20,521 nucleotides of DNA from G001797105 sp964528155 (GTDB taxonomy: Bacteria; Chloroflexota; Anaerolineae; Anaerolineales; E44-bin32), in the NCBI GenBank assembly GCA_964528155.1, contig CAZGRL010000064.1:1-20521 (forward strand). The letters are read 5' to 3'. The position numbers were made by a program, and so were the translations under genes. Numbering within the stretch: the stretch's first letter is position 1; each line of letters begins with the position of its first letter. The notes beneath the pieces are model-generated. The model did not search any database, had not been told where the DNA came from, and was given only the letters and a program-made list of their open reading frames with translations. Positions 14,080 through 20,521 of the stretch are shown piece after piece.

Positions 14080-14616
14080 TCAGACCGCAGCCAGGATATC
14101 GGGGTGGAGGTATTGGCGGGCGACGACTCGATAAGCTGGGCGATAGCACTCCTGATACATGGGTGAGTGATGAACAGCCGGGAAACCCTTCGCCCGCATT
14201 TCTTCGAAGAAGCCGCTGATGGTCTCACCAGGTATCCTGAGATTGCCTTCCCGGGCTAGCGACACGGCGATCTGGGCGTGGTGTGCGATGAGTTCCTGCG
14301 CCCCTCGGAATTCCCGGGCCGTCCGCAGAAACGCGCCCAGAAGGAGTCTGTGGCCGAATCCGTGACGAACGTACGGGCGCAAGTGCACACGCAGGATCTC
14401 GCCATCTGGGGAGATCGGATCTAGCAGCGGCTCCTCCGGGCCCGACCCGATCAGACGCAACTCGCGTGTGAGCCACTCCTGGACTGCCGCTTCATCAGTC
14501 ACTGCATGTTCGCTGCCCATCGCGGACTGATGAAGGAGTTTGTACAGGTCTTCAACGCACCAGGACGGATATCGGAAGGCGTGATCTTCGAGGATGATGT
14601 GCATGTTTGTCGTCAT
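14080..14616 (-). CDS. Conserved protein of unknown function
   Basis: 178 residues from ATG 14616. I know no named function for it. Visible features are Y-P-S-W-C-V-E-D-L-Y-K-L-L-H-Q-S near the front followed by A-M-G-S-E-H-A-V, a central L-L-D-P-I-S-P-D-G-E-I-L-R-V-H-L-R-P-Y, and a C-terminal H-H-S-P-M-Y-Q-E-C-Y-R-P-A-Y-R-V-V. The many conserved-looking His, Asp and Glu residues suggest an enzyme, perhaps metal-dependent. No signal peptide or membrane helix. Start is uncertain: GTG 14691, ATG 14646, 14640, 14616 and 14604 are in frame and none has a clear ribosome site. It converges on the sigma/anti-sigma operon and lies divergent to the iron exporter gene. Confidence 0.65.
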   Translation of the reverse strand: MTTNMHIILEDHAFRYPSWCVEDLYKLLHQSAMGSEHAVTDEAAVQEWLTRELRLIGSGPEEPLLDPISPDGEILRVHLRPYVRHGFGHRLLLGAFLRTAREFRGAQELIAHHAQIAVSLAREGNLRIPGETISGFFEEMRAKGFPAVHHSPMYQECYRPAYRVVARQYLHPDILAAV

Positions 14617-14851
14617 CGGTGGGATGTCATCAACTCCCATGTCCATCTCATCTGAGTAGGTCCAGTCGGCACTGCCTGCACTTTCGCACACAGGCTGATC
14701 TTACCTTCGCGCGCTCCCAGTAGCAATGAGAGGCGAGCGCGGGCAGCGCATTTCCCCGCCGCTCTGGCCCGGAATTCCGCCCATCCCTTGCCATTCTCGC
14801 CTCCCCGGTGCTACCCTCTTCATGATCACACTTAACATTGGAGCATGAACA

Positions 14852-15975
14852 ATGGAACGCGATGATCGGCATGATCTGGAGCTGTGGCGTGAGAATTGGC
14901 GACGGGAGATCGAGGGAACCTACCTCTATGGCGCGCTGGCCAAGTCGGCGCGCAGGCCCGAAACCGCCAGGGCGATGGCCGAGATGGCCGAGCAAGAGGA
15001 GCAGCACGCTGCGCTGTGGGAGTCGTTGTGCCGGGAGGCCGGCGCCGATGAACGACCGCCGCGACGCGACCTGAGGGTGTTCATCACCGCCTGGCTTGGG
15101 AAATTGCTCGGCGCAGAGGCGGTCCTCGGTCTCCTCGTCCAGGATGAGCTGAGCGACATCGCCACTTACGTCGATCAGGCCGAGGGATCGGACGAACTGG
15201 AGCGCTACAAGATGGTCGTCGGCGACGAGACCAACCACGCGCGCTCGCTCCAGATGCTCCGAAGCGGGGAAGCCCGCCCAGACGAAGGCCCTGGCATCGT
15301 ACGTCGGGTGCCGGCGGCACGCTGCGCCAGGTGGTCTACGGGTTCAACGACGGACTGACGGCGAACTTCGGTCTGGTGATGGGCGTGATCGGAGCCAACG
15401 TCTCCGACGCGGTCGTCCTGCTGGCGGGGATCGCCGGGTTGCTGGCGGACGCCCTCTCGATGGCCTCGAGCGGATACCTGGCGGCGCGCTCGGAGGATGA
15501 GGTACGCCAGTTCCACCTCAAGCTCGAACGGGCGGAGATCGAGCTGATGCCGGGGGAAGAGCGCGACGAGCTGGCTCGCCAATATGAAAAGAAGGGGCTG
15601 ACCATTGACGAAGCCCGTGCCGTGGCGGATCGCCTGATGGGCAACCCTGAGGCGGCCTTGGCGCAACTGGCGCGAGAAGAGCTGGGGATCGACCCAGAGC
15701 CCCCGGGGAGTCCGCTGCAAGAAGGCGTGGTGACAGGGATCGCCACAGGCCTGGGCGCGTTCATCCCGCTGATCCCGTTCCTGCTGGTGCGCGGCGCAGA
15801 AGCGGTGTGGATCGCCATCGGCATCAGTATGTTGGCGCATTTCATCGTCGGGGCGGGGAGGGCGGTGTTCACCGGCCGGCCGGCGTTGCGAAGCGGGTTT
15901 GACATGTTTGTTGTGGGAATGGGCGTAGCCGCGGCGACGTACTTGATCGGGCTTCTGTTTGGGGTCGCGCTTTGA
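14852..15975 (+). pseudogene. MbfA-like ferritin-VIT1 iron/manganese exporter, one-base frameshift
   Basis: The start at 14852 has TTGGAG eight bases upstream. Residues 1-135 are a ferritin-like four-helix domain with diiron-type ligands: E21, the E-E-Q-H of 49-52, E89 and the E-T-N-H of 126-129. The C-terminal VIT1/CCC1 domain continues in the frame one base back: F-N-D-G-L-T-A-N-F-G-L-V-M-G-V, then G-Y-L-A-A-R-S-E-D-E, and three C-terminal membrane helices to the stop at 15975. Around 15289-15291 (CCC) the first frame runs off; adding one C there would give D-E-G-P-W-H-R-T-S-G, the expected W-H-R linker. Joined, the product would be about 374 residues, normal for membrane-bound ferritin MbfA, which exports iron and protects against peroxide. 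Pseudogene or homopolymer sequencing error. Confidence 0.85.
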
Positions 15976-16034
15976 GTATCCCTTCAGGTGGGATGAGCTC
16001 ATGCCGGGCGAGGTCCTCTGCCCCCACCCCCTGG

Positions 16035-16093
16035 CCCCCTCCCCAAGCCGAAAGCTCACATCGATCCGCGCGTGGAATGGCTTGGGGAGGGGG
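16035..16093. repeat. GC-rich inverted repeat
   Basis: CCCCCTCCCCAAGCC (16035-16049) and its exact complement GGCTTGGGGAGGGGG (16079-16093) form a perfect 15-bp stem with a 29-base loop. It lies 59 bases after the iron exporter's stop. It may work as a factor-independent terminator or be a dispersed intergenic repeat; no T run follows. Confidence 0.6.
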
Positions 16094-16105
16094 AGGAAGT
16101 CTGTT

Positions 16106-16144
16106 TTGAGAGTGCGTGAGCGCTATTCGCTCACGCACTCTCAA
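16106..16144. repeat. Perfect 17-bp hairpin upstream of pgl
   Basis: TTGAGAGTGCGTGAGCG (16106-16122), 5-base loop, CGCTCACGCACTCTCAA (16128-16144). It starts 12 bases after the previous inverted repeat and ends 65 bases before the 6-phosphogluconolactonase start. No T run follows on either strand, so it is not a classical terminator. TACAAT at 16178-16183 is a possible -10 box between it and the gene. Confidence 0.65.
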
Positions 16145-16209
16145 GACAAAAGGCTCATCTGGCCGGGTACTCGACAGTACAATGAGGGGAAGGAGGTCGA
16201 GGGTTCCCT

Positions 16210-16956
16210 ATGAAGCCGCATGATCGGAATATGGAAGTGGAGGTCTTCGTCGACTTGGAGGCGTTGAGCCAGGCGGCTGCCAAGCTGTTCGCGACGACCG
16301 CGAAGAACGCGGTCGAGGCCAACGGCCGGTTCACTGTTGCTCTTTCCGGCGGAGGAACGCCGCGGAGAACATATCAATTGCTGGCAGAGCCGAAGCTAAG
16401 GGATGCGATCCAATGGCAAGCCGTTCACGTCTTCTGGGGTGATGAGCGTTGTGTGCCGCCGGGCGACCCGCGTTCGAATGCGCGCATGGCCCGTTTGGCG
16501 CTGCTGGATCACGTCCCTATCCCGGGCGGGCAGATCCATCCGGCACTGTGGATGGACGATCCACGCGAATCGGCGGCGGACTATGAAGCAGTGATCCGCA
16601 CATGCTTCGGTGAGGCGCTCCCACGCCTGGACTTGATCCTGCTCGGCATGGGCGAAGACGGCCACACGGCCTCGCTTTTCCCGGGCTCGCCGGTGTTGGA
16701 CGAGACGCAAGCATGGGTGGCTGCTGTCCCATCGAAGGACCCGCCGCGGGTGACCCTGACCTACCCTGTCCTGAACAACGCCGGTACGATCGCTTTCCTT
16801 GTCTCGGGACGCAACAAGGCAGGTGTGCTTCACACCGTAATCGACGGTTCCGGCGTTGAAGATCCTCTGCCCGCCTCGCGGGTCAATCCGGTTCACGGGA
16901 CGCTGCGTTTCTTGGTCGATCGAGACGCGGCGAGCCAGCTGAGCGAGAGCCGCTAA
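16210..16956 (+). CDS. pgl: 6-phosphogluconolactonase
   Basis: 248 residues, normal for the bacterial Pgl/DevB family. It hydrolyses 6-phosphoglucono-delta-lactone to 6-phosphogluconate in the oxidative pentose phosphate pathway, in the cytosol. Signatures: A-L-S-G-G-G-T-P at 44-51, F-W-G-D-E-R-C-V-P at 75-83, and L-G-M-G-E-D-G-H-T-A-S-L-F-P-G at 145-159. The start at 16210 has GAGGG six bases upstream and AGGAGG further up; ATG 16231 would also keep the fold. The neighbouring zwf and gnd genes are not in the window. The stop codon TAA is itself part of a heptad repeat array that fills the gap to the next gene. A sugar-type oxidoreductase follows on the same strand. Confidence 0.95.
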   Translation: MKPHDRNMEVEVFVDLEALSQAAAKLFATTAKNAVEANGRFTVALSGGGTPRRTYQLLAEPKLRDAIQWQAVHVFWGDERCVPPGDPRSNARMARLALLDHVPIPGGQIHPALWMDDPRESAADYEAVIRTCFGEALPRLDLILLGMGEDGHTASLFPGSPVLDETQAWVAAVPSKDPPRVTLTYPVLNNAGTIAFLVSGRNKAGVLHTVIDGSGVEDPLPASRVNPVHGTLRFLVDRDAASQLSESR

Positions 16957-17035
16957 CAGCTAACAGCTAACAGGAAACAGCCAACAGCTGGCAGCGAACT
17001 GCTGATCGCTGACAGCTGAGAGCTGACGGCTGTCT
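16952..17035. repeat. Twelve-unit heptanucleotide tandem array
   Basis: Twelve back-to-back 7-base units with no gap: GCTAACA three times, GGAAACA, GCCAACA, GCTGGCA, GCGAACT, GCTGATC, GCTGACA, GCTGAGA, GCTGACG, GCTGTCT. The first unit supplies the stop codon of pgl (TAA 16954-16956), and the array ends 15 bases before the next gene's GTG start. Units drift from GCTAACA to GCTGACA along the array. Same periodicity as the arrays at 55-209. Confidence 0.85.
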
Positions 17036-17050
17036 CGATGGAGGGCCGCT

Positions 17051-18040
17051 GTGCGCAGACTGAGATGGGGCATCTTGAGCACCGCCAAGATCGGTCTCGG
17101 TGCCGTGATCCCGGCGCTGCAAGCATCAAGCAATGGGGAGGTTATCGCCATCGCCTCGCGTGAAGCGGCGAAAGCCGAGGAGGCGGCGGACAAACTCGGG
17201 ATCAACGCGGCCCATGGGTCGTACGAGGCGTTGCTGGCCGACCCCGAGGTCGAGGCGATCTACAATCCCCTCCCCAACCACCTGCACGTCCCCTGGTCGA
17301 TTCGCGCTCTCGAGGCCGGCAAGCATGTGTTATGCGAGAAACCGATCTCGTTGAATGCCGAAGAAGCGGCGCAACTCATCGATGCGGCGCGCCGCCACCC
17401 GGATCTCAAAGTGATGGAGGCCTTCATGTATCGCTTCCATCCACGCTGGGAGGCCATTCGAGGCCTTCGTGGTGAGCGCGGCATCGGGAATCTGACAACG
17501 ATCTACTCGACGTTCACCTACTACAACGTCGACCCGGAGGACTATCGCAACGTGCCGGAGTACGGGGGAGGCGGATTGCTCGACATCGGGTGCTACTCGA
17601 TCTCGACCTCGCGTTGGCTTTTCGGCGAAGAGCCGAAGCGCGTGTTCGGTGTCGTCGAGTACGACCCGACGTTCGGCATCGACCGTCTGGCCTCAGCCAT
17701 CCTGGATTTCGGGCTCGGCACGGCCACGTTCACATGCTCGACGCAGGTTCCGCGCTACCAGCGCGAAGATGTGTACGGGACGCTGGGGCGGATCGTGATC
17801 GAGGACCCGTTCAATCCCCCGCTCGACGCCCCGGCGCGCGCCTGGCTCTACACTACGGACGAGAGCCGCGAACTCGTTTCAGAGGCGGCCAACCAATACA
17901 CGCTGATGGGAGAGGCATTCGCCGAGTCAGCACTTGCGGGAACGCAAGTCCCCACGCCGCTCGAAGACGCGCTGGCCAACATGCGTGTGATCGATGCAAT
18001 CTTCGAGAGTGGGCGGACAGGGAAGTGGGTGCCGATGTAG
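17051..18040 (+). CDS. Gfo/Idh/MocA family NAD(P)-dependent oxidoreductase
   Basis: 329 residues. The Rossmann domain begins W-G-I-L-S-T-A-K-I-G at 6-15; the family hallmark C-E-K-P is at 95-98, its Lys being catalytic and near the nicotinamide. The C-terminal domain has G-G-G-G-L-L-D-I-G-C-Y at 172-182, matching the branch that contains dihydrodiol and D-xylose 1-dehydrogenases. Likely oxidises or reduces a sugar, polyol or related compound. Start is GTG 17051, with GGAGGG at 17040-17045. It follows pgl on the same strand across a heptad array and converges on a sugar ABC transporter operon, so a role in using the imported sugar is possible but not shown. Confidence 0.92.
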   Translation: MRRLRWGILSTAKIGLGAVIPALQASSNGEVIAIASREAAKAEEAADKLGINAAHGSYEALLADPEVEAIYNPLPNHLHVPWSIRALEAGKHVLCEKPISLNAEEAAQLIDAARRHPDLKVMEAFMYRFHPRWEAIRGLRGERGIGNLTTIYSTFTYYNVDPEDYRNVPEYGGGGLLDIGCYSISTSRWLFGEEPKRVFGVVEYDPTFGIDRLASAILDFGLGTATFTCSTQVPRYQREDVYGTLGRIVIEDPFNPPLDAPARAWLYTTDESRELVSEAANQYTLMGEAFAESALAGTQVPTPLEDALANMRVIDAIFESGRTGKWVPM

Positions 18041-18096
18041 CGGGGGGAGCGGTTCCGCTTTCGCGCCGAGGCACTCTCGATCCAGGCGCGTGTGGC

Positions 18097-18139
18097 GTGA
18101 AAGCGGGGTTGTGCAGAGAACGCACAACCCCGCTTTCAC
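18097..18139. terminator. Perfect 18-bp hairpin between convergent genes
   Basis: GTGAAAGCGGGGTTGTGC (18097-18114), 7-base loop, GCACAACCCCGCTTTCAC (18122-18139). On the plus strand it is followed by TTGTCTGTTTCC, a weak T-rich tail, so it can end transcription from the oxidoreductase gene; the minus strand has no such tail. A second small stem (TCCCC/GGGGA, about 18156-18170) follows. Confidence 0.6.
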
Positions 18140-18321
18140 TTGTCTGTTTCCCGCTTCCCCTGAATGGGGAGAGGGATGAGTTGTCCCACATTCTCAACGC
18201 GGCCGGCCATGGGCCATCTCCGGCCCCGGCTGGCGGGCTGTGTGTGTCTGGATGATCTACCACCCGATGCCGCCCGGACGATCCAGGTGCAATCCCAGGC
18301 GAAGGGGCGGGATGAGAAGGC
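18140..18321. other. Convergent intergenic stretch, nothing else recognised
   Basis: This gap separates the oxidoreductase hairpin from the end of the permease gene. The sequence contains no ORF with a start signal and known motif, and no clear RNA structure beyond the small CCCC/GGGG stem at its left edge. Confidence 0.35.
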
Positions 18322-19527
18322 CTACTCCCGGTTCCGGGTTGCCACGTCGAAGATTACGGCCGCGGCAAGGACGGTAGCTCGCACGATGTACTGGTAGGAG
18401 ATATCCATCCCCATCAAGTTCATGCCGCTGGTCAAAGACGTCATCACAAAAGCGCCGATGAGTGAGGTGACGACTTTGCCGACGCCGCCGGCCGCCGACA
18501 CGCCGCCGACGAAGGCGGCTGCGATGGCGTCCAATTCAAACAACTGTCCGGCCGTCGTCGTGGCAGATCGCAACCGGGATGCGAACAAGATCCCCGACAG
18601 CCCGGACAGCAGCCCCATCGAGGCGAAGACGGCGTAGGTGAGTCTCTTGACATTGATGCCGCTCAGCTCGGCTGCCTCCGGATTGCCGCCGAGAGCATAG
18701 ATGTGCCGGCCGAGCACGGTCCTGGTGGTGATGAACTGATAGATGATGATGACAACCAGCACAACCACCGCCGTCCACGAGAGTCCCTGGTATCCGGCCA
18801 GGATCCAGGTGATGCCAGCGACCAGGGCCGTCACCAGTGCCAACTTGGCCAACCACCAACCCGTCGGCGTGATGTCGGAATCGTATCCCCTGAGCTTCCT
18901 GCGAGACGAAATCTCGCTGACGAGGAATATGACGATGCCAAGCAAGCCCAGGATCAACGTCAGATGGTGCAGACCCGGCAGGATCTCGATCCCCTTAATG
19001 TCCGGGATAAAGCCGTTGCCAATGGCGTTGAATGTCTCGTCCGGAATGATGATGGTCCCGGTGCTTCTTGTCGCCAGTTGCAGGGCCCCCCGGTAGCCCA
19101 GCCATCCAGCGAGCGTGGCGACGAAAGCCGGGATCTCCATCTGGGCGACCAGGAAGCCGGTCAGAAGGCCAGCCAATATCCCCACGGCCAGCACAAGTAG
19201 GATGGAGGAACCCACAGGGAGATTCCATGAGACCATCGAGATGGCCGCGACTGCGCCCAGGAAGCCCGAAAGATAACCAACCGAAAGATCGATATGCCGG
19301 ATGACGATCACCAACGTCATGCCGACCGCCAGCACGGCGATGTACCCGGTCTGATTCACAAGGTTGACGATGTTCCTCGACGAGATGAACACACCGTCCG
19401 TCGTGACAGCGAACACTGCCATGATCACGAGCAAGGCGACATACATTCCGTATTCGCGGATATTCCCCCGCACAAGCTTCTGAGTCTGTTCGATGAAAGA
19501 CATGTTGGTCACCTTGGCTCTGATCAT
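18322..19527 (-). CDS. Sugar ABC transporter permease (RbsC/XylH type)
   Basis: 401 residues with about ten membrane helices, matching the BPD_transp_2 permeases of ribose, xylose and multiple-sugar importers. Typical features: G-M-T-L-V-I-V-I-R-H-I-D-L-S-V-G at about 69-84, the ATPase-contact loop G-N-P-E-A-A-E-L-S-G-I-N-V near 283-295, and the closing G-G-V-S-A-A-G-G-V-G. It forms the membrane channel with the ATPase encoded just upstream. The ATG at 19527 overlaps the ATPase stop as ATGA; a second ATG at 19503 has AAGGTGA upstream and is an equally possible start. The length and the insert between helices are nearer XylH/GguB than RbsC. Sugar identity unknown. Confidence 0.93.
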   Translation of the reverse strand: MIRAKVTNMSFIEQTQKLVRGNIREYGMYVALLVIMAVFAVTTDGVFISSRNIVNLVNQTGYIAVLAVGMTLVIVIRHIDLSVGYLSGFLGAVAAISMVSWNLPVGSSILLVLAVGILAGLLTGFLVAQMEIPAFVATLAGWLGYRGALQLATRSTGTIIIPDETFNAIGNGFIPDIKGIEILPGLHHLTLILGLLGIVIFLVSEISSRRKLRGYDSDITPTGWWLAKLALVTALVAGITWILAGYQGLSWTAVVVLVVIIIYQFITTRTVLGRHIYALGGNPEAAELSGINVKRLTYAVFASMGLLSGLSGILFASRLRSATTTAGQLFELDAIAAAFVGGVSAAGGVGKVVTSLIGAFVMTSLTSGMNLMGMDISYQYIVRATVLAAAVIFDVATRNRE

Positions 19528-20315
19528 CCGACGGCCCTTTCGGCGAAGTCGGTGCGTGCGCCAATCATGTACGCCACCACCCGCTCACGGAATTCGTGGA
19601 TATCGCCTTCCACCGGAGTATCGCAGACCTTGAGGCCATGACGAAGGACGATCATGCGATCGCTCACCTGATAGACATCCTCCAGGCGATGGCTGATGAT
19701 GATGATGGAGGCTCCCTGCTCCTTGAGCTGCCTCACCAGATCAAGCACTTTGCTGATGGCCGCTACGCTCAGGGCCGCGGTGGGCTCGTCCATGATGATG
19801 ACCTTGGCATTGAACGCCGTCGCCCGGGCGATGGCCACCGCCTGTCGCTGGCCGCCGGAGAGCCTCTCCACTTTCAGGCGCACGGAGGAGATGTCGATCT
19901 TGAGGCGATTCAGCAGGCTCTGCGCCTCTCGTTCCATTTGACGGTTATCCATCACCGCGATCGGGCCGAGGCGAGTGCTCACAGCTTCCCGTCCAAGGAA
20001 GACATTGGCGGCTACGTCCAGGTTGTTGGCAAGGGCGTAGTCCTGATACACCATCTCGATCCCTTGCCGGCGGGCGTCCATCGGGCTGGCGAAATCCGCC
20101 TTCTCGCCCTCAATCAGGATGTCACCATCGTCGGGGATGTAGGCCCCGCTGAGCACCTTCATCAACGTCGACTTCCCGGCAGCGTTGTCACCCAGGAGGC
20201 CGAGAACCTCGTTGTGGCGCAACATGAGATCCACCCCCCGCAGGGCCTCTACTGCGCCGAAGTTCTTCTTGATCTGACGCATCTCGACGACGGCCGGCGC
20301 TGCTCCATCTGGCAT
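19524..20315 (-). CDS. Sugar ABC transporter ATP-binding protein (single domain)
   Basis: 263 residues with one complete nucleotide-binding domain: Walker A G-D-N-A-A-G-K-S-T at 42-50, Q-loop Q91, signature L-S-G-G-Q at 152-156, Walker B V-I-I-M-D-E-P at 172-178 and switch histidine H209. Ribose-type importers mostly use an RbsA-like protein with two fused domains (about 500 residues); this is the single-domain form, as in fructose FrcA, which would act as a homodimer. ATG 20315 is chosen over the open frame to 20372 because TAGGAGA lies seven bases upstream. It overlaps the permease by ATGA. A hairpin separates it from the binding-protein gene. Confidence 0.94.
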   Translation of the reverse strand: MPDGAAPAVVEMRQIKKNFGAVEALRGVDLMLRHNEVLGLLGDNAAGKSTLMKVLSGAYIPDDGDILIEGEKADFASPMDARRQGIEMVYQDYALANNLDVAANVFLGREAVSTRLGPIAVMDNRQMEREAQSLLNRLKIDISSVRLKVERLSGGQRQAVAIARATAFNAKVIIMDEPTAALSVAAISKVLDLVRQLKEQGASIIIISHRLEDVYQVSDRMIVLRHGLKVCDTPVEGDIHEFRERVVAYMIGARTDFAERAVG

Positions 20316-20388
20316 GATCGATCTCCTAATCCTGGTGGTCCTGAGGACGGACCCACTCGGTGGACTGCTCACCCCCTAGTCTATAAAT

Positions 20389-20432
20389 AATACAGGAATA
20401 GTGACGGAGCGGCCCATCACTATTCCTGTATT
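20389..20432 (-). terminator. Stem-loop between binding-protein and ATPase genes
   Basis: Perfect 16-bp arms AATACAGGAATAGTGA (20389-20404) and TCACTATTCCTGTATT (20417-20432), 12-base loop. Read on the minus strand the stem is followed by an AU-rich ATTTATAG. Such stem-loops after binding-protein genes commonly act as partial terminators or 3' protectors, giving more binding protein than ATPase and permease. Confidence 0.65.
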
Positions 20433-20448
20433 TCTCCTTGCTCTTCGG

Positions 20449-20521
20449 CTACTGGAGGCCGGTGAAGTCAGCGGCGGGCCAGTAGCCCGAGTCGATGATC
20501 GCCTCTTTGACGTTGTCCTTG
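20449..20521 (-). CDS. Sugar-binding protein of ABC transporter, 3' end only
   Basis: Only the last 23 codons are in the window, reading K-D-N-V-K-E-A-I-I-D-S-G-Y-W and ending F-T-G-L-Q before a TAG at 20449-20451. The position, upstream of the ATPase and permease and separated by a stem-loop, is that of the periplasmic or lipid-anchored substrate-binding protein in ribose/xylose-type operons, and the closing phrase fits the C-terminal tails of this family. The rest lies beyond the window, so ligand class cannot be judged. Confidence 0.65.
   Translation of the reverse strand, partial: KDNVKEAIIDSGYWPAADFTGLQ

Noticed and set aside
15205..16059. 284-residue minus-strand open frame
   Set aside because: It lies opposite the VIT1 domain and its composition (Arg, His, Gln, Pro) is typical of antisense frames.

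Overview
The window is a high-GC bacterial segment (about 60% G+C by eye) with strong AGGAGG-type ribosome binding sites and many ATGA start/stop overlaps. It looks like a Chloroflexota-type (Anaerolineae-like) genome, possibly a metagenomic contig. That guess rests on the gene mix (YCII/ECF sigma pair, MbfA-like ferritin-VIT1 fusion, single-domain sugar ABC ATPase) and on degenerate heptanucleotide tandem arrays between genes. No rRNA or other taxonomic marker is present. I saw no tRNA, CRISPR array, insertion sequence or phage gene.

Layout. 1-220 holds two degenerate 7-bp tandem arrays. 221-850 (-) is a TPR lipoprotein and 1125-2117 (-) a zinc-free quinone-oxidoreductase-type dehydrogenase. 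2430-2898 (+) is a DoxX gene broken by an internal deletion. 3137-3872 (+) is a small XRE regulator with a clear sigma70 promoter and an overlapping operator-like palindrome, followed by a four-helix membrane protein. 3951-4307 (-) is an intact YCII-family protein; 4453-4805 (-) is a second YCII gene whose tail, and most of a following sigma factor, appear to be missing.

5122-10761 (+) is the most interesting part: a tight five-gene operon. It encodes two divergent paralogues of the glycine decarboxylase P-protein subunits (GcvPA-like and GcvPB-like), two short-chain dehydrogenases, and a COG3199 ATP-NAD-kinase-fold protein related to AcoX. No gcvT, gcvH or lpd is nearby. The PLP-core residues are kept in the B subunit, while glycine-enzyme loops in both subunits are rewritten. 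The cluster is therefore a plausible uncharacterised amino acid or amino-ketone pathway rather than a normal glycine cleavage system.

10816-14691 holds accessory genes: a YcxB-like membrane protein (-), a CPBP membrane protease (+), a methyltransferase (-), an ECF sigma factor with a membrane anti-sigma partner (+), and a conserved unknown protein (-). 14852-15975 (+) is a ferritin-VIT1 iron exporter of MbfA type interrupted by a one-base frameshift at a C run. 16210-18040 (+) encodes 6-phosphogluconolactonase and a Gfo/Idh/MocA oxidoreductase, separated by a 12-unit heptad array that contains the first gene's stop codon. 18322-20521 (-) is a ribose/xylose-type sugar ABC transporter: 3' end of the binding protein, a 16-bp hairpin, one ATPase and one permease. 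Together these last genes suggest uptake and oxidative use of a sugar or polyol.

At least three loci (DoxX, YCII/sigma, MbfA-like) carry lesions, which means either local gene decay or assembly error.
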